Origin: Amycolatopsis coloradensis
Lineage (GTDB): Bacteria > Actinomycetota > Actinomycetes > Mycobacteriales > Pseudonocardiaceae
DNA: 64,000 nt
Direction of reading: 5' to 3'
Assembly (NCBI RefSeq): GCF_037997115.1
Contig: NZ_CP150484.1
Location: 1,000,988-1,064,987 of the forward strand
In this document: positions 41,609-49,502 of the stretch, piece by piece
Numbering within the stretch: the stretch's first letter is position 1
Layout of the letters: each line of letters opens with the position of its first letter
Position numbers and translations under genes: made by a program
Notes under the pieces: model-generated
Database searches by the model: none
Told to the model about the DNA's origin: nothing
The model's input: the letters and a program-made list of their open reading frames with translations, nothing else

Positions 41609-42952
41609 TCAGCCCGAGGTTCTCGGCCGCGCGATCATCGGCAACCGGTTCGGCTGCATCGTCGCTTTGATCTTCGGAAAGACCTTCACACCCGGTACCG
41701 GTTCCATCCGCCACCGGGCGCCGATCGTCGCCGCCACCAACGCGATCTCGGTGGGTGCGAACTGATGTCCGGGGCACAGCCGGGCGCCGGCGCCGAACGG
41801 GATGAACGCGCCCTTCGGTACCTCCGCGGCGCGCTCCGGCTCCCAGCGATCCGGGTCGAACCGTTCGGGATCGGGGAACCAGCGCGGATCGCGGTGCAGC
41901 GTGTGCTGGCTGACCGCGACCTCGGTACCGGCGGGGATGCGCACGCCGCCGAGTTCGACGTCCTCGCGCGCCCGCCGCATCAGGATCACCGGCGGGGTGC
42001 GGCGGACGACCTCGTTGATGATCCGCTGCGTGTAGACCAGGCGCGGCACGTGTTCGAACCGCGCGGGCCCGCCTGCCAGCACCTCGTCGACCTCCGCGTG
42101 GAAGCGGCGCTCGATCTCCGGCCGCGCCCCGATTTCGTGGAAGAACCACGCGAGCGCGACGGCCGTCGTCTCGGCGCCGGTGGTGAGGATCGTGATGACC
42201 TCGTCCTCTACTTGACGGTCGGTCATCTTCTCGCCGGTCTCGTCGTCTTCGGCCAGCAACAACATCGACAGCAGGTCGCCCTGATCGCCGCCCTTCCCGC
42301 GCGCCTGGACGACGGCGTCGCCGATGACCCGCCGCAGGCGTACGGCCGCCGCGTCGAACTCGCGGTTCGCCGGGATCGGCAGGCGTTCCGCGAACTTCGG
42401 CGAGAACGCCCTGACCATGACGTACTTCAACATGATCGGGATCGACCGCCGGATCTCGGTGAGCGCGTCGTCGCCGAGTTCGGTGGAGAACAGCGTGCGC
42501 CCGGAGACGGTCAGCGCGAGATCCTGCATGCGCCGGTCGAATTCGACCACTTCGCCCGGTTTCCACGCGTCCGCAAGGTCTACAGCGACCTTCGTCATCG
42601 TCGTCTCGGCGTAGAGCGCGATACGGCTTCGCTGGAAGGCGGGCAGCATCATCCGTCGTTGCCGCTGGTTGAAGGCTCCGTTGGAGGTCGCGAGCCCGTC
42701 GCCGAACAACGGCCGCATCTTGTCGAACACGATGCCTTTGTCGAACTTCGCCGCGTCGACGGCGAGCAACCGCCAGGCCAGTTCCGGCGTGGTGACCAGG
42801 TAGACCGGCATCGGGCCGAAGTCGAGCCGCACGACGTCGCCGTGCGATCGCAGTGAGGACAACAGTTTCACCGGATCACGCAGCATCGGCACGGTATGTC
42901 CCAGCAGCGGCCACCGGCCTGGTGCGACGGCGACGTCCGGAGGTGGTTCCAT
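41609..42952 (-). CDS. Cytochrome P450
   Basis: A 447-residue cytosolic P450. The I-helix motif TGAETTAVALAW (about residues 256-267), the ExxR region NEVVRRTPP, the ERFDPDRWEPER stretch and the haem-binding FGAGARLCPGHQ (about 386-397, Cys near 393) are all intact. The N-terminus (PGRWPLLGHTVPMLRDP) lacks a membrane anchor, as usual in bacteria, although the overall pattern is close to the fatty-acid/terpene hydroxylase-like class that includes CYP110/CYP197 types. No ferredoxin or terpene synthase gene adjoins it, so partner and substrate cannot be inferred. Confidence 0.9.
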   Translation of the reverse strand: MEPPPDVAVAPGRWPLLGHTVPMLRDPVKLLSSLRSHGDVVRLDFGPMPVYLVTTPELAWRLLAVDAAKFDKGIVFDKMRPLFGDGLATSNGAFNQRQRRMMLPAFQRSRIALYAETTMTKVAVDLADAWKPGEVVEFDRRMQDLALTVSGRTLFSTELGDDALTEIRRSIPIMLKYVMVRAFSPKFAERLPIPANREFDAAAVRLRRVIGDAVVQARGKGGDQGDLLSMLLLAEDDETGEKMTDRQVEDEVITILTTGAETTAVALAWFFHEIGARPEIERRFHAEVDEVLAGGPARFEHVPRLVYTQRIINEVVRRTPPVILMRRAREDVELGGVRIPAGTEVAVSQHTLHRDPRWFPDPERFDPDRWEPERAAEVPKGAFIPFGAGARLCPGHQFAPTEIALVAATIGARWRMEPVPGVKVFPKIKATMQPNRLPMIARPRTSG

Positions 42953-43124
42953 CGTGCTCGTCTCCCCGGTGACTGGGCGCTGAACCCAGCCACCTTAGGG
43001 CCACGAGGCCGCGAAGGCGGCTCCGCCGTCGGACATCCACACGATCGGACGATGGCGGCCAGGTCCCGTGAGCCCGCTAGACTCCTGTGCCCCAACGGAT
43101 CCCAACCGAACGGCGGCGACGACG

Positions 43125-43937
43125 GTGACTTCGAACCTGAGCTGGGTACCCCCCGAGGTCGACACGACCGTGCCGAATCCCGCCCGGGTCTACGACTACT
43201 GGCTCAACGGCGACCACAACTTCCAGGCCGACCGTGTCCTCGGCGAGCAGATCCTGAAGATCATGCCAGGGATCCGCGACGCGGCCCGCCTCAACCGGGC
43301 GTTCCTCCAGCGCGCCGCGCTGCACATGGTGGACGCGGGCGTGCGGCAGTTCCTCGACATCGGCTCCGGCATCCCGACCGTCGGCAACCTCCACGAGATC
43401 GTCCAGCGGATCGACCCGTCCTGCCGGGTGGTCTACGTCGACCGCGAGTCCGTCGCCGTGGCCCACGCCAAACTGCTGCTGCGCGGCAACGACCGGTGCG
43501 CGGCGATCCAGGCCGACCTCCGCGACGTCAACGACATCCTCGACGCTCCCGAAACGAAGGAACTGCTGGACCTCGACCAGCCGGTCGGCCTGTTCATGTT
43601 GCTGCTGCTGCATTTCGTGCCGGACTCCTGGGATCCGCACGCGATACTGGCCCGCTATCGGGAGCGAATCGCCCCCGGCAGCTTCCTCGCCATCTCGCAC
43701 GTCGCCGCCGACGCGAACTCGAGCGGCCTCGACGAGGCCATCGAGGCGTACAAGAGCACCCAGAACGACCCCATCCCCCGGACCCACGACGAGGTGCTTT
43801 CGTTCTTCGCCGGATTCGACGTCGTCGAGCCCGGCGTCGTCGGCTGCGCGATGTGGAACCCCCAGGGAGCCGGCGACATGTCCGAGGACCCGGAGATCAA
43901 CGCGTTGCCGTACGCCGGGGTGGGCCGGAAACCCTGA
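43125..43937 (+). CDS. SAM-dependent methyltransferase, DUF574 type
   Basis: A 270-residue protein of the DUF574/Methyltransf_19 family that is numerous in actinomycetes. NPARVYDYWLNGDHNFQADR (about residues 17-36) is the family's entry motif; FLDIGSGIPTVGNLHEIVQ (about 75-93) is the SAM loop, VVYVDRESVAVAH motif II and GLFMLLLLHFVPD motif IV. The start is GTG 43125; no ATG is better placed. Family members are highly paralogous and their substrates are unknown. A 53-bp palindrome follows the stop. Confidence 0.85.
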   Translation: MTSNLSWVPPEVDTTVPNPARVYDYWLNGDHNFQADRVLGEQILKIMPGIRDAARLNRAFLQRAALHMVDAGVRQFLDIGSGIPTVGNLHEIVQRIDPSCRVVYVDRESVAVAHAKLLLRGNDRCAAIQADLRDVNDILDAPETKELLDLDQPVGLFMLLLLHFVPDSWDPHAILARYRERIAPGSFLAISHVAADANSSGLDEAIEAYKSTQNDPIPRTHDEVLSFFAGFDVVEPGVVGCAMWNPQGAGDMSEDPEINALPYAGVGRKP

Positions 43938-43945
43938 GCCCCGAT

Positions 43946-43998
43946 GTCATGAAAGGGTCGTTCAGGACATCTTTCGTCCTGAACGACCCCTTCATGAC
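43946..43998. terminator. Long palindrome between convergent genes
   Basis: Two 23-bp arms (43946-43968 and 43976-43998, GTCATGAA...GGAC) pair with one mismatch around a 7-nt loop. It lies 8 bp after the DUF574 stop and 20 bp before the stop of the convergent gene, as expected for a bidirectional terminator, but the arms are far longer than a simple terminator needs. Confidence 0.7.
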
Positions 43999-44018
43999 CT
44001 TTCCCCCCTCGCCCGGGA

Positions 44019-44504
44019 TCAGGGCACCACGTCGGTCACGGTGTCCTTGATGACCAGCCACTTGCCGTGCTCACGCACCAGCGTCAGGCTGATCGTGTAG
44101 TGCCGGTCGATGTTCTGCGACGGAGCCTTGTAGTAGGCGTCGAGGATCGCGTAGCCCATCTTGCAGCCCTCGACGACGGTGTGGGTCACCGTCCACGGCA
44201 TGCTCCACTCGTACGGGAGCTTGAACTGCACATCGACCACCGGGTCCACGTTGGCGTCGTAGCCGATGATCGTCTGGCCCTTACGGCCGATGGTGACCAT
44301 GTTCTGGTGGATGATCGCCCGGTAGCGGGCCTCGTCGCGTTTGTTGAAGCTGTCCATGTCCTCCCAGACCGCGCGGTCGAACGCGCGCTGACAGGCCTGC
44401 CGCTCCGTCTCCGCCTGCTGCTCGCCGGCCGCCGCGGCGGGCACGCCGATTCCCGCCGCGGCCACGACCAGCCCGGCCAACGCCGCGTAATACCGCTTGC
44501 GCAT
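44019..44504 (-). CDS. Secreted SnoaL/NTF2-like small protein
   Basis: A 161-residue exported protein. Signal peptide residues 1-27 end PAAAAGE. The mature part begins with a helix (ACQRAFDRAVWEDMDSFNKRDEARYRAIIHQNMVTIG, the typical alpha1 and following loop of NTF2-like folds) and then alternates strands (VVDVQFKLPYEW ... HYTISLTLVREHGKWLVIKDTVTDV). Cysteines are seen at ACQR and GCKMG. No enzymatic motif is evident. ATG 44504 is chosen. A binding role for a small ligand is possible. Confidence 0.7.
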   Translation of the reverse strand: MRKRYYAALAGLVVAAAGIGVPAAAAGEQQAETERQACQRAFDRAVWEDMDSFNKRDEARYRAIIHQNMVTIGRKGQTIIGYDANVDPVVDVQFKLPYEWSMPWTVTHTVVEGCKMGYAILDAYYKAPSQNIDRHYTISLTLVREHGKWLVIKDTVTDVVP

Positions 44505-44626
44505 GGGTTCTCCTCATCACGTCCCGTATTCCGTCCTCAGCAGGTTCGCCCGGCGGCGCATCACAGCTGCATCACTTCCGCACCGGCGCGGGCAGGCGGC
44601 CGGTTAACCTCGCGGAAGGGGGTGCG

Positions 44627-47317
44627 ATGGAGTTTCGGATACTGGGCCCGGTGCAGTGCCGCAGCGGCGCGCGGGCGCTGAAGCTGGCGGGCTCACGGCA
44701 GGAGCGGATCCTGGCCGCGCTGCTGCTCGGCGCCGATCGCGTAGTCTCGGTCTCCCGGCTGGTGGACGTCGTCTGGGACGAGGATCCGCCCGCCACGGCC
44801 ACCCGGCAGATCCGCAATCTCACCACCGCGCTGAAACGCGCACTCGTCGCCGAGGGCGCCGACGACGACGTCCTGACCTCCGAAGGCCCCGGCTTCGTCC
44901 TGCGCCCGCGCGCCTTCGATCTGCGCACGTTCGAGGAGCACGTCTCGCGCGGCGAGTTCCGTGAAGCACTCGCGTGCTGGCACGGCCCGGCTCTGTCCGG
45001 TGTGGACAGTATGGCACTGCGCGGCGAGGCCGAAGAACTCGACGAGCGTCGTCTGTCCGTTGTGGAGCGTTGCCTCGACGAAGAGATCTCAGCCGGGGAG
45101 GACACCGTCGCTGAACTGACGGCGCTGGTCGCCGAACACCCGCTCCGGGAGCCGTTCGCCGGGCTGCTCATGCGCGCGCTGCACCAGCAAGGCAGGCAGG
45201 CCGACGCGCTGAACGTCTACCGGCAGGCGCGGACGCGGCTGGTGGAGGAACTCGGGATCGAACCCGGGCCGAAGCTGCGCGAACTCTACGAGCGGATCCT
45301 CCGCGACGAGCCGGAATACGGCAAGACCCGGTGCTTCCTCCCTTACGACGTCCCGGATTTCACCGGCAGGGAAGCCGAGATCGGCCGTCTGCTCGACACC
45401 GTCCGGCTCGGCCGCCCGGTGGCCGTCGACGGGATGGCCGGTGTCGGCAAGACCTCGCTCGCCGTCCACGTCGCGCACCGGCTCGCCGCCGATTTCCCCG
45501 ACGGGCAGCTGTTCGTGGATCTGCACGGGCATTCCCCCGCCCGTGAACCGCTCTCGCCCGAGGCCGCGCTCGAAGCCCTGCTCGGCCAGCTGGACATCCC
45601 GGCGAGCAGGCTCCCCGGCGGCGTGGAGCGGCGGGCCGAGCTCTGGCGCGCCCGAACGGCGGGCCGGTCACTGCTCGTGGTGCTCGACAACGCCGCGAGC
45701 GCCGAACAGCTGAGACCGTTGGTGCCGGGTTCCGCCACGGTCGCGCTCGTGGTCACCAGCAGGCGCCGGCTGGCCGCGGTCGACGGTGCCGCGTCGATCA
45801 GTCTCGAAGTCCTGCCGGACGAACAGGCGAGCGCCCTGTTCGCGGCGGCGTCCGGACGACCCGGCTCGGGCGTGGCCGCGTTGTGCGGGAACCTGCCCCT
45901 GGCGATCCGGATCGCGGCGGCCCGGTTGCAGCATCGTCCACAATGGACTGTTGAGCACCTGGCCGAACGGCTGGGCTCCGAACACGACAGGCTGGCCGAG
46001 CTGAAGGTCGCCGGACGTGACGTGGCCGCGGCCTTCGCACTGTCCTATCGGGAACTCGACGCCGCGCAGCAGCGCATGTTCCGTTTGCTGGGAGGGAATC
46101 CCGGCACCGACATCGGAGTACCCGCGGCGGCCGCGCTGGCCGGTACCGGCGAGCACGAGGCCGAACGGCTGCTGGAGGACCTGCTCGACGCCCACCTGCT
46201 CAGGCAGCCCGCACTGGGCCGCTACGCGTTCCACGACCTGATCGCCGAGCACGCCCGCACCGTCGCGCGCGACGAGGAATCGGGTCCGGCGATGACCAGG
46301 CTGCTCGATCACTACCGCGACGGCGGCGGCCCCGGCTGGTACCGCGAGGAGCGGGCGAACCTGGTCGCGGTGACGCGCCACGCGCTCGACACCGGTCTCG
46401 ACGAGTACGCCTGGCGGATCGCCGAGGACACCACGGAACACCTTCGGGAATGCGGGTATCTCGACGAGTTGCTCGCCGTGGCGCGGACCGGGGTCGCCGC
46501 CGCCCGCCGGATCGGGGATGCGCACGCGCTCCAGCTGAGCCTGGCGAGCCTCACTCTGGCGTTCTGGGAGAACGGGCGGCTCACCGAGGGGATGGACTGC
46601 GCCATGGAGCGGCTGGACGTCGTCCGGAGATCCGGCGATCGCGCGGCCGAAGCGATCGCGCTCTCCCGGGCGGGCGCCCTGCACAGCATGCTCGGCCACT
46701 ACGCCGAAGCGATCCGGTTCTACCGGGGCGGCCTGGCTGTCGCGGACGGCGACACCGACGCCGCCGCGACGCTGTGGACCAACCTCAGCAACACGCAGGA
46801 GGTCCTCGGCGACTTGGCCGGCGCGCTGGAGTCGGCCCGGCGGTCGGTGGCGCTGCGCGAGGACGACCGCGGCACGATCCTGAGTTCGGCCCAGCTCGGC
46901 CTCGTCCTCGCCCGGCTCGGCCACTTCGACGAAGCCTTCGCGACCATCGAGCGTTCGATCGGCTCATCGCGGGAACTCGGGTACCTGTTCGGTGAGGCGT
47001 GGAGCCGGATCGACCTCGCCGACGCCCTGCTGCTCGCCCATCGTCCGGGCGACGCGCGTGAGCAGGCCGGACGCGCGTGCGCGATCCTCACCCGGCTCAA
47101 CCATCCGCTGTTGCTGGCCATGGCGGCGAACAGCCTCGGAACCGCCTGCCTCGCGGCCGGCGAGACGACGACGGGCCTGCGGCAGCACCGGCTCGCGCTG
47201 GAAACGGCGAGGCGGGTCGGCTACCGGCTGCAGGAAGCCCGCGCCCTGGCCGGGTTGGGACAGACCCGCGCCGCACGAGACCATTACGCGGCGATGGGCC
47301 TGTCCCCGAACCGCTGA
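44627..47317 (+). CDS. AfsR/SARP regulator with NB-ARC ATPase and TPR repeats
   Basis: An 896-residue regulator. An OmpR-type winged helix (residues 1-90, MEFRILGPVQCRSGARALKLAGSRQERILAALLL) and a BTAD domain (about 95-225, ELGIEPGPKLRELYERIL) are followed by an NB-ARC ATPase (about 240-540) with Walker A VDGMAGVGKTSLA near 270, SLLVVLDNAAS near 350 and GNLPLAIRIAAARL. C-terminal TPR repeats fill about 600-890. This matches AfsR-type global activators, whose DNA binding is tuned by phosphorylation or partners. No biosynthetic cluster adjoins it, so its targets are unknown. It is convergent with the hydrolase that follows. Confidence 0.9.
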   Translation: MEFRILGPVQCRSGARALKLAGSRQERILAALLLGADRVVSVSRLVDVVWDEDPPATATRQIRNLTTALKRALVAEGADDDVLTSEGPGFVLRPRAFDLRTFEEHVSRGEFREALACWHGPALSGVDSMALRGEAEELDERRLSVVERCLDEEISAGEDTVAELTALVAEHPLREPFAGLLMRALHQQGRQADALNVYRQARTRLVEELGIEPGPKLRELYERILRDEPEYGKTRCFLPYDVPDFTGREAEIGRLLDTVRLGRPVAVDGMAGVGKTSLAVHVAHRLAADFPDGQLFVDLHGHSPAREPLSPEAALEALLGQLDIPASRLPGGVERRAELWRARTAGRSLLVVLDNAASAEQLRPLVPGSATVALVVTSRRRLAAVDGAASISLEVLPDEQASALFAAASGRPGSGVAALCGNLPLAIRIAAARLQHRPQWTVEHLAERLGSEHDRLAELKVAGRDVAAAFALSYRELDAAQQRMFRLLGGNPGTDIGVPAAAALAGTGEHEAERLLEDLLDAHLLRQPALGRYAFHDLIAEHARTVARDEESGPAMTRLLDHYRDGGGPGWYREERANLVAVTRHALDTGLDEYAWRIAEDTTEHLRECGYLDELLAVARTGVAAARRIGDAHALQLSLASLTLAFWENGRLTEGMDCAMERLDVVRRSGDRAAEAIALSRAGALHSMLGHYAEAIRFYRGGLAVADGDTDAAATLWTNLSNTQEVLGDLAGALESARRSVALREDDRGTILSSAQLGLVLARLGHFDEAFATIERSIGSSRELGYLFGEAWSRIDLADALLLAHRPGDAREQAGRACAILTRLNHPLLLAMAANSLGTACLAAGETTTGLRQHRLALETARRVGYRLQEARALAGLGQTRAARDHYAAMGLSPNR

Positions 47318-47323
47318 AGGTCG

Positions 47324-48121
47324 TCACCTGAGGAATCCGGTGAGCAGGTCGCGCAAGGTGTCCGGCTGGTGGAGGACGCCGTGGTCCTGCCCATCGACGG
47401 TGGCGTAGCGAGCGCCGTCGACCGTGTCCGCGACCGCGCGGGCGCCTGCCCGCATCCAGGCGTCGCTCTCGCCGCCGTCGATGACGAGCGTGGGGACCGC
47501 GATCTTGGCCAGCCTGTCCGCGGGCAGCACGTTGCCCGGACCGCAGAGCGCGAGGTCGTAGGGCAGTGTGTGGGCGAGTCCGGTGAACCACGCCCAGAAC
47601 GCGTCGTCCCGCATCCCTTTCACGACCTCGGCCGGGGTGGCCGTCCCTTCGACCAGGAAGAGCTCGGCCGCGCCGTCGCGGTCGCCGTCGGCGATCAACG
47701 CCCGGACGCGGTCGAAGAGGTCGGGCGCGGGCCGCGTACGGCTGTCGTCGACGACATACGGCGGCTCGTACACGGCGAGGCTTGTCATGGCGACGCCTCT
47801 GGCCGCCGCCTCCAGCCCCAGCACGGCACCCGACGAGTGCCCGAACACCGCCGCCGAACCGCCGACGTGCTCGATCAGCGCGGCGAGGTCCTCGACCTCG
47901 CGCTCCACCGAATAGACGGCGCCCGCGCCGCTGTCGCCCCGCCCGCGCCGGTCGTAGGCGATCACGGTGAAGTGCGGGGCCAGTGTCGCGGCCAGGCCGG
48001 CGACGGTCGTCCGGTCGTTGAACGCGCCGCCGACCAGGATCACCGGCGCGCCCCGTCCCGTGCGCTCGAAGGCGATCGCGGTGCCGTCAGCCGAGGTCAC
48101 GGTCTCGAACGAGGTGGTCAT
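47324..48121 (-). CDS. Alpha/beta hydrolase
   Basis: A 265-residue cytosolic hydrolase. APVILVGGAFNDR (about residues 25-37) is the oxyanion region, VIAYDRRGRGDSG the following strand, and AVFGHSSGAVLGLEAAARG (about 92-110) the nucleophile elbow with Ser in GHSSG. An Asp (TLVIDGGES) near 223 and His near 250 (DGQDHGVLHQPD) complete the triad. GGAGG precedes ATG 48121. There is no specific substrate clue; such proteins are often annotated only as alpha/beta fold hydrolases. Confidence 0.82.
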   Translation of the reverse strand: MTTSFETVTSADGTAIAFERTGRGAPVILVGGAFNDRTTVAGLAATLAPHFTVIAYDRRGRGDSGAGAVYSVEREVEDLAALIEHVGGSAAVFGHSSGAVLGLEAAARGVAMTSLAVYEPPYVVDDSRTRPAPDLFDRVRALIADGDRDGAAELFLVEGTATPAEVVKGMRDDAFWAWFTGLAHTLPYDLALCGPGNVLPADRLAKIAVPTLVIDGGESDAWMRAGARAVADTVDGARYATVDGQDHGVLHQPDTLRDLLTGFLR

Positions 48122-48192
48122 CAGGTTCCTCCATGGGGTCGCTCGCACTTTAGCTTCGTCCCCAGGTCGGAGCCGACGACCACCGCTCGACA

Positions 48193-49341
48193 TCACATCC
48201 GGATATTTCCGAAGAATTCGCGGAGTTCGGTCACCACGTCGTCCGGGACGGCCATCGCGACCATATGGCTGGGGCTCTCGTGATCCGCCCAGCGCACGAT
48301 GTCGTTCTTGCGGGTGGCGATCGTGCGCAGCGCGGACGGCCCGCCGTGGGAGACGCCGGTCGGCACCACGGTCTGGTCGATCGGCATCGCGGCCGCTCCC
48401 TCGTAGTACGGCCACAGCGAGGTGCCACCGGTCCCGGTCAGCCAGTACAGCGTCGCGTTGGTGAGCAGCAGGTCGCGGTCGATCGGCTCGGCGGGCGCCG
48501 CGCCTTCGGGCCAGCCGTCGAACTCCTTGAACCGTTCGACCAGGTACGCCAGCTGCGCGACCGGCGAATCGAGGAAGCCGAAACTGAGCGTCTGCGGCCG
48601 GTTCGTCAGGTACGGCGCGTATCCGCTGCCGCCCGCGAAGCGCTCCATCAGGCCCGCCAGATCGGCCTGATCCTGTTCGGTGAGCCCGTCGAAGTCGGCC
48701 GGATCGCCCATCGGCACTCCCAGGCCGGACGTGATGTGCGAGCCGATGACGTGCTCAGGCGCGTGCACCGCGAGGCAGGGCGTCACCAGCGCGCCGGCGT
48801 CGTTCCCGTGCGCGCCATACCGTTCGTAACCGAGACGGCTCATCAGTTCCGCCCAGGTCCGCGCCACCCGCGCGATGTCCCACGGCCGCTCGTCGGCCGG
48901 CTCGGGAAACGGGGAGAAGCCGAAGCCCGGCAGAGACGGCGCGACGACGTGGAAGGCGCGTGACGGGTCGAGACCGTGGGCTCGCGGGTCGGTGAGCGGG
49001 CCGAGTACGTTCAGGAACTCGGCGATCGAGTTGGGCCAGCTGTGCGTCATGATCAGCGGGATCGCGTCCGGTTCCGGCGACCGGACGTGCAGGAAGTGCA
49101 CGCGCTGGCCGTCGATCTCGGTGAGGTACTGCGGGAATTCGTTGAGCTGCTTCTCCCACGCACGCCAGTCGTAGCCGTCTCGCCAGTATTCGGCCAGGTC
49201 CTTGAGGTAGGCGACGGGGACGCCGCGGCTCCACTCGGCACCGGGCAGCGCCGACGGCCAGCGGGTGCGGGCGAGCCGGTCGGTCAGGTCGTCCAGATCG
49301 GACTGCGGGATGTCGATGCGGAACTGCTCGATGTCGGTCAT
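48193..49341 (-). CDS. Epoxide hydrolase-family protein (EHN domain)
   Basis: A 382-residue protein. The N-terminal EHN domain (residues 5-105: [24 protein letters not shown], then [15 protein letters not shown] helices) is found in microsomal-type epoxide hydrolases. The alpha/beta core follows: [18 protein letters not shown] (about 113-130) in place of the usual HGWPGS, and [16 protein letters not shown] (about 182-197) with Asp in the G-N-D-A-G nucleophile position. HSG-type His in [12 protein letters not shown] (about 356-367) follows. The catalytic Asp and His are present, so activity is likely. A palindrome overlaps its start codon. Confidence 0.85.
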   Translation of the reverse strand: MTDIEQFRIDIPQSDLDDLTDRLARTRWPSALPGAEWSRGVPVAYLKDLAEYWRDGYDWRAWEKQLNEFPQYLTEIDGQRVHFLHVRSPEPDAIPLIMTHSWPNSIAEFLNVLGPLTDPRAHGLDPSRAFHVVAPSLPGFGFSPFPEPADERPWDIARVARTWAELMSRLGYERYGAHGNDAGALVTPCLAVHAPEHVIGSHITSGLGVPMGDPADFDGLTEQDQADLAGLMERFAGGSGYAPYLTNRPQTLSFGFLDSPVAQLAYLVERFKEFDGWPEGAAPAEPIDRDLLLTNATLYWLTGTGGTSLWPYYEGAAAMPIDQTVVPTGVSHGGPSALRTIATRKNDIVRWADHESPSHMVAMAVPDDVVTELREFFGNIRM

Positions 49342-49387
49342 GAGATGACCGTAGGGGTCATTCAGGTCAGAACGTGACCTAAATGAC
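49336..49387. promoter_or_regulatory. Two inverted repeats at the epoxide-hydrolase start
   Basis: GGTCAT-GAG-ATGACC (49336-49350) is a perfect inverted repeat over the ATG at 49341. GTCATTCAGGTCA (49357-49369) pairs with TGACCTAAATGAC (49375-49387) with one mismatch. They could be operators or part of the repeat family seen elsewhere. Confidence 0.45.
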
Positions 49388-49423
49388 AGTCGGCCGGGAT
49401 CCCGGCGTGCTCGTGGTCAAGGC

Positions 49424-49480
49424 GTGTGGCGAAGGGGACTTTCCCCGCATCGGATGCGACGAAAGTCCCCTTCACCCCAC
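49424..49480. terminator. Long hairpin 3' of the PL8 lyase gene
   Basis: Twenty-base arms (49424-49443 and 49461-49480), centred on GAAGGGGACTTTC, pair with two mismatches. The 17-nt interval contains a second small inverted repeat CGCATC-G-GATGCG. It lies 22 bp after the lyase stop. Confidence 0.6.
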
Positions 49481-49502
49481 CCCAAGCCCCGCATTCAGTC
49501 GA

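Noticed and set aside
41609..42952. Start of a secondary metabolite gene cluster around the P450
   Set aside because: No synthase, terpene cyclase or tailoring partner is nearby; the SARP regulators alone do not define a cluster.
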